From: an uncultured Methylococcaceae bacterium
GTDB lineage: Bacteria; Pseudomonadota; Gammaproteobacteria; Methylococcales; Methylococcaceae
Direction of reading: 5' to 3'
DNA length: 10,030 nucleotides
Assembly (NCBI GenBank): GCA_903910005.1
Contig: CAIVXW010000250.1
Span: 1-10,030 of the forward strand
Under the pieces are notes generated by a model. It saw nothing but the letters and a program-made list of their open reading frames with translations, ran no database searches and was not told the DNA's origin. Position 1 is the first letter of the stretch, and each line of letters opens with the position of its first letter. The translations under genes were made by a program, and so were the position numbers. Shown here in pieces: positions 1 through 6,241 of this stretch.

Positions 1-3
1 ATC

Positions 4-18
4 CGGGCTCAAAGCCCG
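4..18. repeat. Short hairpin at the stop codon of the zinc-ribbon gene
   Basis: A 6-base perfect inverted repeat (CGGGCT ... AGCCCG, 3-base spacer) covers the TGA stop of the minus-strand zinc-ribbon gene. It could be the stem of a terminator for that gene, but the bases that would hold a T-run lie beyond the window edge, so this cannot be decided. Confidence 0.35.
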
Positions 19-293
19 AGAATGATGGCCACCATCAGTATGGTCATGAAAATGCCAACCGTGGTCAACACGGCACCCTGAACCTTCTTCGACTCATCCA
101 TCAACCCCATGGGCCCGAGTACCAGGCCGACAGGCGGCATGAACAGGGTCGCGATGACCAGGGCCACCACCACAAATACATTCCAGGGTCGACCTGACCC
201 GGCATGAAGCCCGGAGCCATCAATGGCGTGACCGCACCCGGTACATACCACGGCCTTGTCGGTAACCGCCTTACCACAATGACGACAAAACAT
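9..293 (-). CDS. Small zinc-ribbon protein with two membrane helices
   Basis: This 94-residue protein has no specific function that I recognise. It opens with a zinc-ribbon knuckle pair: C3-x2-C6 in MFCRHCGK and C17-x2-C20 in CTGCG, the pattern of the short treble-clef ribbons found at the N-terminus of many small bacterial membrane proteins. A Gly/Ser-rich linker follows. Then come two hydrophobic stretches at about residues 38-62 and 76-94, with a short charged turn (DESKK) between them. It is therefore probably an inner-membrane protein with a cytoplasmic metal-binding head. I chose the ATG at 293 over an in-frame ATG at 314 because a good ribosome binding site (AGGTG, reverse complement of 301-305) lies 7 bases before it, and because the ribbon then starts directly at the N-terminus as is usual. 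It is divergent from darP. The zinc ribbon and membrane topology are well supported; the role is unknown. Confidence 0.75.
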   Translation of the reverse strand: MFCRHCGKAVTDKAVVCTGCGHAIDGSGLHAGSGRPWNVFVVVALVIATLFMPPVGLVLGPMGLMDESKKVQGAVLTTVGIFMTILMVAIILGL

Positions 294-300
294 ATTGAAA

Positions 301-305
301 CACCT
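301..305 (-). promoter_or_regulatory. Ribosome binding site of the zinc-ribbon gene
   Basis: AGGTG on the minus strand, 7 bases before the ATG at 293. It lies inside the longer reading frame that begins at 314, so it argues for the shorter protein. Confidence 0.6.
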
Positions 306-409
306 CAAAGTCATGAAAAAAATGTGTCGCTATTTCTACCGCATCACACCGCTCAATAGAAGCCACCTGATGCCCTGGCACCATTCCCGGTGTAGCATAG
401 CGTCTTTTT

Positions 410-416
410 GGGAGAG
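410..416 (+). promoter_or_regulatory. Ribosome binding site of darP, deciding a TTG start
   Basis: GGGAGAG sits 6 bases before the TTG at 423. The in-frame TTG at 408 overlaps this motif and has no comparable site of its own, so 423 is the better start. The rest of the 129-base gap between the divergent genes (294-422) shows no promoter that I can name with confidence. Confidence 0.6.
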
Positions 417-422
417 CCCGCC

Positions 423-977
423 TTGCAATACCCGGACGACGATTCAAACGACACTGAAGCCCCGGACAGCCCCAGTAAATCCGAGCGCAAGCGACAGAGT
501 ACCGCCTTGCTGGCGTTGGGGGAAGAACTACTGTCATTGCCTGAAGAACAGTTGGCCAGGCTGGATTTGCCGGATACCCTGCGGGAAGCCCTGCAACTGG
601 GACGCTCCATCACCGCTCACGGTGGACTCAAACGGCAAAAAAAGTACATCGGAAAGTTGCTGCGGCATCTGGATACGGAACCCCTGCTGGCGTCACTTGA
701 GCAACGCCGCACGCAGGCTATCCGGGCTACCGGTCAACTCCATCATCTGGAGCGGTGGCGTGACCGTCTGCTGGGTGAGGACGTCCGGGCAATCGATGCC
801 TATATGGCTGAAAATCCCGGGGCTGATCGGCAGAAACTGCGGCAACTGGTTCGCGACGCCCGGGCAGAACGTGAAAACAACGCCCCGCCCCGTGCGGCCC
901 GTCTGCTGTTCCGCTACCTCAAAGCCCTGCAGAACGACCCGCCGCCGCCTGAATCCGGGCGCATCACCGGTTTTTGA
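423..977 (+). CDS. darP: Ribosome biogenesis factor DarP (YjgA family, DUF615)
   Basis: The 184-residue product matches the YjgA/DarP family over its whole length; the E. coli protein has a similar size. In E. coli this cytoplasmic protein binds late 50S precursors and promotes maturation of the large subunit. Recognisable family features are an acidic N-terminus (PDDDSNDTEAPDSP), the 'SKSERKR' lead-in, a helix with 'RSITAHGGLKRQKKYIGKLLR' character in which 'IGKLLR..D.EP' is the family hallmark, and the C-terminal 'ADRQKLRQLVRDA..E....PPRAARLLFRYLK' block, nearly identical to the E. coli wording (ADRQQLRTLIRNA, PPKSARQIFQYLR). A TTG start at 423 is chosen because of the purine-rich site at 410-416; a TTG at 408 would add five residues. 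The gene lies 174 bases upstream of, and in the same direction as, a second elongation factor G gene, which makes a translation-related pair. No clear terminator separates them. Confidence 0.93.
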   Translation: MQYPDDDSNDTEAPDSPSKSERKRQSTALLALGEELLSLPEEQLARLDLPDTLREALQLGRSITAHGGLKRQKKYIGKLLRHLDTEPLLASLEQRRTQAIRATGQLHHLERWRDRLLGEDVRAIDAYMAENPGADRQKLRQLVRDARAERENNAPPRAARLLFRYLKALQNDPPPPESGRITGF

Positions 978-992
978 GCCGGGTCGCCTTCA

Positions 993-1021
993 CTTTTTAC
1001 ACGTCAGGGTATGGTAAAAAG
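993..1021. repeat. A/T-rich inverted repeat after darP
   Basis: CTTTTTAC at 993-1000 is repeated as its exact reverse complement GTAAAAAG at 1014-1021, with a 13-base spacer. It lies 15 bases past the darP stop in the 174-base gap before the EF-G 2 gene (978-1151). The stem is A/T-rich and no T-run follows, so it is not a standard terminator. It could be an operator or a weak RNA hairpin. No function is shown. Confidence 0.45.
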
Positions 1022-1058
1022 AGGGGTGATTCAATAAGCTATTAGGCTGCCTGGGCGT

Positions 1059-1091
1059 CCTCCGTCTGTCATTGGCCAGCGTCTCCGGAGG
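1059..1091. repeat. Inverted repeat in the leader of the EF-G 2 gene
   Basis: CCTCCG at 1059-1064 and CGGAGG at 1086-1091 are exact reverse complements 21 bases apart, 60 bases before the ATG of the elongation factor gene. The stem could form in the messenger RNA leader. The CGGAGG arm resembles a ribosome binding site but is much too far from the start codon to serve it. Confidence 0.35.
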
Positions 1092-1151
1092 CACCCGTCA
1101 ACAGAATCGACCCTGTGAAACCCCCATTCTTCAACCCTGAACATCATAGAT

Positions 1152-3236
1152 ATGACTGATCTCTCACTTTATCGCAACATTGGTATATTCGCCCACGTCG
1201 ATGCCGGCAAGACAACCACCACCGAACGCATCCTGAAACTGACCGGGAAAATTCACAAGATCGGTGAGGTTCACGACGGGGCCGCTACCACTGACTTCAT
1301 GGAACAGGAACAGGAACGCGGCATCACCATCCAGTCTGCCGCTACAACCTGCTTCTGGAAAAACCACCGGTTCAACATCATTGACACCCCCGGTCACGTC
1401 GATTTCACCATCGAAGTGTACCGCTCCCTGAAGGTTCTGGATGGCGGCATCGGCGTGTTTTGCGGCTCGGGCGGTGTAGAGCCCCAGTCAGAAACCAACT
1501 GGCGTTATGCCAACGATTCAAAGGTTGCCCGCATCATCTACGTCAACAAGCTGGATCGCACCGGTGCTGATTTTTACCGGGTGGTCAAACAGATTGAAGA
1601 CGTACTGGGTGCCTACCCGCTGGTCATGACCTTGCCGATTGGCCGTGAAGACGAATTTGTCGGGGTGGTGGATCTGCTGACCCGTAAAGCCTGGATATGG
1701 GATGCCTCCGGCGATCCGATGAATTATGAAATCAGGGACATTCCGGCTGACATGACTGATCAGGTGGAAGAATGGCGTGAGAAACTGGTTGAACGTGCCG
1801 TGGAGGAAGACGACGACGTCATGGAACGCTACCTGGAAGGGGAGCAACCTGACATTGACACCCTCAAGCGGTGCATCCGCAGGGGGGCCATCACCATGAA
1901 ATTTTTCCCCACTTTCTGCGGTTCCTCATTCAAGAACAAGGGCGTGCAACTGGTGCTGGATGGTGTCATCGACTACCTGCCCAATCCGACTGAAGTCAAA
2001 CCGCAACCGGAAGTCGATCTGGAAGGCCATGAAACCGGCACCCACGCCATCGTTGATCCGGAGCGGCCCCTGCGTGCCCTGGCCTTCAAGATCATGGACG
2101 ACCGTTTTGGTGCCCTCACCTTCCTGCGCCTTTACTCGGGTCGTCTGGAAAAGGGAACCACCGTCCTCAACACCTACACCGGCAAAACCGAACGGATTGG
2201 CCGTATCGTCGAAATGCACGCCAACTCGCGCCAGGAACTGGATTCGGCCCAGGCCGGTGACATCGTGGCCGTACTGGGCATGAAGAACGTCCAGACCGGG
2301 CACACCCTGTGCGACCCGGACAAACCCGCCACCCTGGAACCGATGGTATTCCCTGCCCCGGTTATTTCCATCGCCATTGCCCCCAAGGACAAGGCCGCCA
2401 ACGAAAAAATGGGCGTGGCCCTGGGCAAGATGGTACAGGAAGACCCCTCTTTCCATGTCACCACCGACGAGGAGAGCGGAGAAACCATCCTCAAGGGCAT
2501 GGGCGAATTGCATCTGGAAATCAAGGTAGACATCCTCAAGCGTACCCACGGTGTCGAGGTCGTCGTCGGCAAACCGCAGGTGGCCTACCGTGAAACCATC
2601 ACCAAAAAGGTTGAAGACACCTACGTTCACAAAAAGCAGACGGGTGGATCGGGTCAGTACGCCAAAATTGATTATGTGATTGAACCTGGCGAACCCGGCA
2701 CCGGTTTCGTATTTGAGTCAGCCGTGACCGGCGGTAACGTACCGCGTGAATACTGGCCGGCGGTGGAAAAAGGCTTCAAGAGCATGCTGGATAAAGGTGT
2801 GCTGGCCGGGTATCCCTGTCTGGACTTCAAGGTCATTCTGACCGACGGTGGCTTCCATGCGGTTGACTCCTCCTCCATTGCGTTTGAAATCGCCGCCAAG
2901 GCCGCCTTCCGCCAAAGCATTCCCAAGGCTGCCCCCCAACTGATGGAACCGATCATGAAGGTCGATACCTTCTCGCCGGATGCCAATGTGGGTGATGTCA
3001 TCGGTGACCTCAACCGGCGTCGCGGCATGATCAAGTCGCAGGATGCCGGTGCTTCCGGGGTACGCATCAAATCCGAGGTTCCGCTGAGCGAGATGTTCGG
3101 CTACATCGGTGACCTGCGTACCATGACCTCCGGTCGCGGCCAGTTCTCGATGGAGTTTTCACACTACACGGCCTGTCCGAAAAACGTATCGGATGGCGTC
3201 ATCAAGGAAGCCGCTGAACGGGCCAAAAACAAATAA
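1152..3236 (+). CDS. fusA2: Elongation factor G, second type (EF-G 2)
   Basis: The 694-residue product is a complete translational GTPase. Visible motifs are the P-loop AHVDAGKT (residues 14-21), switch region RGIT, DTPGH (78-82) and NKLD (132-135). The EF-G beta-barrel, fold III and domain IV follow; the domain IV tip motif FHAVDSS carries H569, the counterpart of the His at the tip of E. coli EF-G that reaches the decoding centre. The N-terminal wording (GIFAHVDAGK, ILKLTGKIHKIGEVHDG, TTDFM in place of MDWM) matches the stand-alone 'EF-G 2' of Vibrio and relatives rather than the ribosomal-operon EF-G. The location supports this: no rpsL, rpsG or tuf gene flanks it. EF-G moves tRNA and mRNA through the ribosome and helps recycle ribosomes; in species with two forms the labour may be divided, but which task this one has is not shown by the sequence. 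The ATG at 1152 fits the family N-terminus although no clear ribosome binding site precedes it. It ends in a strong terminator. The symbol for this paralogue varies between genomes. Confidence 0.95.
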   Translation: MTDLSLYRNIGIFAHVDAGKTTTTERILKLTGKIHKIGEVHDGAATTDFMEQEQERGITIQSAATTCFWKNHRFNIIDTPGHVDFTIEVYRSLKVLDGGIGVFCGSGGVEPQSETNWRYANDSKVARIIYVNKLDRTGADFYRVVKQIEDVLGAYPLVMTLPIGREDEFVGVVDLLTRKAWIWDASGDPMNYEIRDIPADMTDQVEEWREKLVERAVEEDDDVMERYLEGEQPDIDTLKRCIRRGAITMKFFPTFCGSSFKNKGVQLVLDGVIDYLPNPTEVKPQPEVDLEGHETGTHAIVDPERPLRALAFKIMDDRFGALTFLRLYSGRLEKGTTVLNTYTGKTERIGRIVEMHANSRQELDSAQAGDIVAVLGMKNVQTGHTLCDPDKPATLEPMVFPAPVISIAIAPKDKAANEKMGVALGKMVQEDPSFHVTTDEESGETILKGMGELHLEIKVDILKRTHGVEVVVGKPQVAYRETITKKVEDTYVHKKQTGGSGQYAKIDYVIEPGEPGTGFVFESAVTGGNVPREYWPAVEKGFKSMLDKGVLAGYPCLDFKVILTDGGFHAVDSSSIAFEIAAKAAFRQSIPKAAPQLMEPIMKVDTFSPDANVGDVIGDLNRRRGMIKSQDAGASGVRIKSEVPLSEMFGYIGDLRTMTSGRGQFSMEFSHYTACPKNVSDGVIKEAAERAKNK

Positions 3237-3267
3237 ACCATTCCGTTCATACGGGTAACCGCACCGG

Positions 3268-3300
3268 GGCGGCCTGCACAACGCAGGCCGCCTTTTTTTT
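3268..3300 (+). terminator. Rho-independent terminator of the EF-G 2 gene
   Basis: A perfect 10-base G/C-rich stem (3268-3277 with 3283-3292) with a 5-base loop (ACAAC) is followed directly by eight T residues (3293-3300). It begins 32 bases after the stop codon of the elongation factor gene and should separate that unit from yceI. Confidence 0.95.
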
Positions 3301-3328
3301 GGCATACCGGCGGCTGACAACTTATACT
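3299..3328 (+). promoter_or_regulatory. Sigma-70-type promoter for the yceI-rsxA-GTPase unit
   Basis: TTGGCA (3299-3304) and TATACT (3323-3328) lie 18 bases apart. Each differs from the consensus (TTGACA, TATAAT) by one base. The -35 box takes its two T residues from the end of the preceding terminator. Start of transcription is expected near 3335, giving a leader of roughly 50 bases before the ATG at 3383. The call rests on sequence match and placement only. Confidence 0.65.
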
Positions 3329-3382
3329 CCCCGGCTCTGAGATGCCTGAGTGCCGAACCCTGACCCCGGAGAACATTTCACC

Positions 3383-3961
3383 ATGAAACATATCCCGCAA
3401 AAAACCCTGTTCACTGCCCTGTCACTGCTTCCATTCATTCTGGCGGATGCCCGTGCCGATACCTTCCGCATTGATGAGCGGCACACCTTCCCGTCATTTG
3501 AAATCAGCCACCTGGGGTTTTCCACCCAGAGGGGCCGATTCGACAAAACCAGCGGCACGGTCACACTGGATGCCGAGCGTAAAACCGGCTCGGTTCAGAT
3601 TAGCCTGGAGGCCGCATCCATTGATACCGGCCTGCCCGAACTGGAAGATAAATTGCGTTCGGGCGACTTCTTCAACACGGCCCAATATCCAACCATTACC
3701 TATCAGGCCGATACGGTGGAATACCTTGGCGATAAACCAACCCGGGTGATCGGAAACCTGAGCTTGCTGGGCGTCACCCGCCCCCTGACCCTGACCATTG
3801 AGCATTATCAGTGTGGGTTTCATCCGCTCTATCTCAAAACCGTTTGTGGCGTGGATGCGAGCGGGACGCTCAAACGCAGTGACTTTGGCATGAAGGCTTT
3901 TCTGCCGATGATTGGCGATGAGGTAAAAATCATCATCCAGGCAGAAGGTTTCAGGCAATAG
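3383..3961 (+). CDS. YceI-family periplasmic protein
   Basis: The 192-residue product begins with a secretion signal: MKHIPQK, a hydrophobic core (LFTALSLLPFILA) and a cleavage site after ARA at residue 25, so the mature protein of about 167 residues should be periplasmic. The mature part follows the YceI lipocalin-like barrel pattern: FRIDERHTFPSFEISHLGFS, then RGRFDKTSGTVTLD, the central ASIDTGLPELEDKLRSGDFFN block, FP/YPTITY, and the late C...HPL.....CGVDA..TLKRSDFGM block whose two Cys are typical of the proteobacterial branch and may form a disulfide. Family members are thought to bind polyisoprenoid lipids such as quinones; several are induced by base or osmotic stress. The ligand here is inferred only. 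The ATG at 3383 is preferred to a GTG at 3350 because the signal peptide then sits at the N-terminus; GGAG (3368-3371) lies 11 bases upstream. It is first in a likely transcription unit with rsxA, 52 bases downstream. Confidence 0.9.
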   Translation: MKHIPQKTLFTALSLLPFILADARADTFRIDERHTFPSFEISHLGFSTQRGRFDKTSGTVTLDAERKTGSVQISLEAASIDTGLPELEDKLRSGDFFNTAQYPTITYQADTVEYLGDKPTRVIGNLSLLGVTRPLTLTIEHYQCGFHPLYLKTVCGVDASGTLKRSDFGMKAFLPMIGDEVKIIIQAEGFRQ

Positions 3962-4013
3962 CCCCCTGCCCTATCCAGCCTGACGCTACCGTGCCAAATC
4001 CCGGATTGAAACG

Positions 4014-4598
4014 ATGATTGAAGCCTTGCTGATCTTCGTGAATACGATACTGGTCAATAACTTCGTGCTGGTGCAGTTTCTGGGGCTGTGCCCCTTTCTG
4101 GGGGTATCGAAACAGCCGGAAACGGCACTGGGCATGGGACTGGCCACCAGTCTGGTGCTGACACTGGCAGCGGGCCTGAGCTATCTGCTGGATCATTACC
4201 TGTTGCACCCGCACGGACTGACGTATCTGCGGACTCTGGCGTTTATCCTGATCATCGCGGTTGCCGTGCAATTCACCGAACTGTTGATGCGGGCTACCAG
4301 CCCGCTGTTGCACCGTACCCTGGGCCTGTTTCTGCCGCTGATTACCACCAATTGCGCCGTGCTGGGTGTCGCGTTGCTGAATGCCCGCACGGCACAAAGC
4401 CTGGTCGAATCGCTGCTGTACGGGCTGGGGGCCGCCCTCGGATTTACCCTGGTGCTGTTCCTGTTTGCCGGAGTTCGGGAGCGACTGGACACCGCCGACG
4501 TACCGGTTCCATTACAGGGCTCGGCCATTGCCCTGATTACTGCCGGCATTGCTTCGCTGGCTTTCCTGGGATTTGCCGGCTGGGTTCGGCAGGAGTAA
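4014..4598 (+). CDS. rsxA: RsxA/RnfA, membrane subunit of the Rnf electron transport complex
   Basis: The 194-residue product is close to E. coli RsxA in length and wording: ILVNNFVLVQFLGLCPFLGVSK, YLRTLAFILIIAVAVQFTE, GLFLPLITTNCAVLGVALLN, VRERL..ADVPVP..G and AIALITAG. It is almost wholly hydrophobic, with six expected membrane helices. C26 (in LCPF) and C114 (in TNCAVLG) correspond to the Cys in the paired RnfA/RnfE and NqrD/NqrE subunits that hold an iron-sulfur cluster in the membrane, so the protein looks functional. Rnf couples electron flow between ferredoxin and NADH to ion transport; the E. coli Rsx version keeps the SoxR redox sensor reduced. Oddly, rsxB and the other subunits do not follow; the next gene encodes an unrelated GTPase whose ribosome binding site is formed by the last codons of rsxA. 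No strong ribosome binding site precedes the ATG at 4014, and coupling to yceI upstream is possible. Confidence 0.92.
   Translation: MIEALLIFVNTILVNNFVLVQFLGLCPFLGVSKQPETALGMGLATSLVLTLAAGLSYLLDHYLLHPHGLTYLRTLAFILIIAVAVQFTELLMRATSPLLHRTLGLFLPLITTNCAVLGVALLNARTAQSLVESLLYGLGAALGFTLVLFLFAGVRERLDTADVPVPLQGSAIALITAGIASLAFLGFAGWVRQE
4591..4595 (+). promoter_or_regulatory. Ribosome binding site of the GTPase gene, inside rsxA
   Basis: AGGAG is formed by the last sense codons of rsxA, just before its TAA. It lies 9 bases from the ATG at 4605 but only 3 from the ATG at 4599, so 4605 is the likely start. The arrangement suggests translational coupling to rsxA. Confidence 0.7.
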
Positions 4599-4604
4599 AT
4601 GATC

Positions 4605-6149
4605 ATGCAAACACGCGGACGCCAATGGGGCTGGCTGCTGGTTATCCTGTTACTGTGTGCCCCGACCCTGGGCCTGATGGCACTCGGCGGTTACTGGTTG
4701 TATCAACAGCCTGATTTCCGCGACACCTTGCTTCTGTTGCCGGTGTCGGCAGGCCTGGCCCTGATGTTGGCACGCTGGCTGCGCCAACGACCGTCCAGCG
4801 ATTTCAGTGTGGCCCGCCCGTCAGCCGATGGCGGTGATTCTCCCCGCGATGAACAGGCACGGGCTGCGGTGGAACAACTGGCTGACCGCTACGCCAGTAC
4901 CGCCGGGATGGCAGGGTTCGAGAACCTGAACGAGTGGCTGGCTCTGGGCCGGGACACCCTGGGGGTGGTGGCAGCCATTTACCGGCCTGGCAGCAACCGG
5001 CCGGAGCTGGATATTCCCACGCCCTGGATCCTGCTGATTGTGGAGCGGGTATCGCATGATCTACGCATCCTGCTGCAGGAGCGGGTGCCGTTCAGTGAAC
5101 TGCTGACCCTGAGCGATGGCATCACCCTGATCAAATGGAAGGATCGACTACAGGATGCCCTGTTTCTGGCCAACCTGACCCGGCTGTTATTCAACCCGGC
5201 TGCCGGTCTGGCTGCCGCCACTGCCGCCACGGCCCAGACCGGCATCAGCCAGGGTACCCTGCCGTTACTGAAAAAGTGGTTGCTGCAAAGCTTCATTGTT
5301 CAGGTGGGCCACTACGCCATCCTGCTCTATAGCGGGCGTCTGGTTGCCGAGACCCGATCAAGCCATGATCCGCACAGCGACCAAACCCGGCGCGACCTGG
5401 CCCGGATCCAGGCCCGGCAGGACACCCTGGCCAGCGAACCGCTACGCATCCTGGTGGCAGGGCAAACCAATGCCGGTAAATCCACCCTCATCAATCGCTT
5501 GCACGGCCAGTTACGGGCTCCGGACGACATCGTGCCCTGCACCCAGGCCATCACCGCCTATCCGCTGAAAAGCGCGGATTTTTTGCCGGATTCGGATTTC
5601 GAGGCACTGCTGATTGATACCCCGGGGTTCGGCGTCAATGTCGACTGGTTAACAAAAAACCGCGACATCCTGAGCCAGATTGATCTGCTGTTTCTGGTCT
5701 GTTCAGTCAGGGAAGCGGCCCGGCAGGCCGACCGGCTGTTTCTTGAAGCCCTGAAAAACCACTACGCAACCCGACTTAACCGGCGACTGCCTCCCATCAT
5801 TGTCGTAGCCACCCACATCGACCAGTTACGCCCGGCCCGCGACTGGGCACCGCCCTATAATGTTGTCGAACCGGAAACGCCCAAGGCTGAATCCATTCGG
5901 GCAGCCCTGGACGCCATTCGGCAGGATTTGCAACTGGAGGCCGCAGGTGCCGATCTGGTGCCGGTTTGCCTGCGGGATGGTTACAATCTGGACATCCTGT
6001 GGCTGGCCGTAGCCCACCGGCTTGACGATGCCGCCAAGGCCAAAGTACTGCGAATGCAGGAAGCCCTGCTGGATAACGGCAGCCCTCAGCAGGTGGTTCG
6101 CCAGTTCATTCAGGGGGGCCGCTGGCTGCTGGCAGAACTGCAGCGATAA
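4605..6149 (+). CDS. Membrane-anchored Era/MMR_HSR1-like GTPase of unknown role
   Basis: The 514-residue product has two N-terminal hydrophobic segments (about residues 8-31 and 39-58), which should anchor it in the inner membrane with a short loop between them. A mostly helical region follows (about 75-270), including PTPWILLIVERVSHDLR near 137 and an Ala-rich FNPAAGLAAATAATAQTG segment near 196. The GTPase domain starts at about 280: P-loop GQTNAGKST (286-294), a switch I Thr in PCTQAIT, DTPGFG with Asp338, and THID (403-406) in place of the commoner NKxD. All motifs are intact, so nucleotide binding is expected; it resembles the 50S-ribosome-binding/Era-like GTPase group, yet no ribosome-binding KH or other known C-terminal domain is visible, only a helical tail. 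I do not recognise a named gene. The start at 4605 is chosen by spacing to AGGAG in the end of rsxA. It is coupled to rsxA, occupying the place where rsxB normally stands. It could serve membrane protein assembly or another process; this is open. Confidence 0.8.
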   Translation: MQTRGRQWGWLLVILLLCAPTLGLMALGGYWLYQQPDFRDTLLLLPVSAGLALMLARWLRQRPSSDFSVARPSADGGDSPRDEQARAAVEQLADRYASTAGMAGFENLNEWLALGRDTLGVVAAIYRPGSNRPELDIPTPWILLIVERVSHDLRILLQERVPFSELLTLSDGITLIKWKDRLQDALFLANLTRLLFNPAAGLAAATAATAQTGISQGTLPLLKKWLLQSFIVQVGHYAILLYSGRLVAETRSSHDPHSDQTRRDLARIQARQDTLASEPLRILVAGQTNAGKSTLINRLHGQLRAPDDIVPCTQAITAYPLKSADFLPDSDFEALLIDTPGFGVNVDWLTKNRDILSQIDLLFLVCSVREAARQADRLFLEALKNHYATRLNRRLPPIIVVATHIDQLRPARDWAPPYNVVEPETPKAESIRAALDAIRQDLQLEAAGADLVPVCLRDGYNLDILWLAVAHRLDDAAKAKVLRMQEALLDNGSPQQVVRQFIQGGRWLLAELQR

Positions 6150-6159
6150 ACTGCCCGTC

Positions 6160-6174
6160 CCAAACCCGGTTTGG
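6160..6174. repeat. Short palindrome between the GTPase gene and gmd
   Basis: CCAAAC and GTTTGG form a perfect 6-base inverted repeat around a 3-base centre, 10 bases after the GTPase stop codon. No T-run follows, so it is not a clear terminator. The remainder of the 92-base gap (to 6241) is C-rich, then A/T-rich (ATTATTTA at 6215-6222, a weak -10 candidate without a convincing -35). Confidence 0.4.
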
Positions 6175-6241
6175 TCTGGCCCGAATCAGCCCCTGAACAC
6201 CCCCCCGAATCTGCATTATTTACCGTAACAGAAATTCAGCC

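Noticed and set aside
372..400. Promoter for darP around TAGCAT near 393
   Set aside because: A -10-like hexamer is visible but no -35 box stands at a fitting distance, so it is not reported.
295..1017. Long open frame on the plus strand across the darP region
   Set aside because: It overlaps darP in another frame, is rich in Arg, Pro, Trp and Cys, and matches no family; darP is unmistakable in its own frame.
993..1021. Terminator of darP
   Set aside because: The stem is A/T-rich with a 13-base loop and no T-run follows it on the plus strand.
1926..2630. Long antisense open frame inside the EF-G 2 gene
   Set aside because: It is the mirror of a well-conserved coding region and reads as a Gly/Val/Phe-rich sequence without domains.
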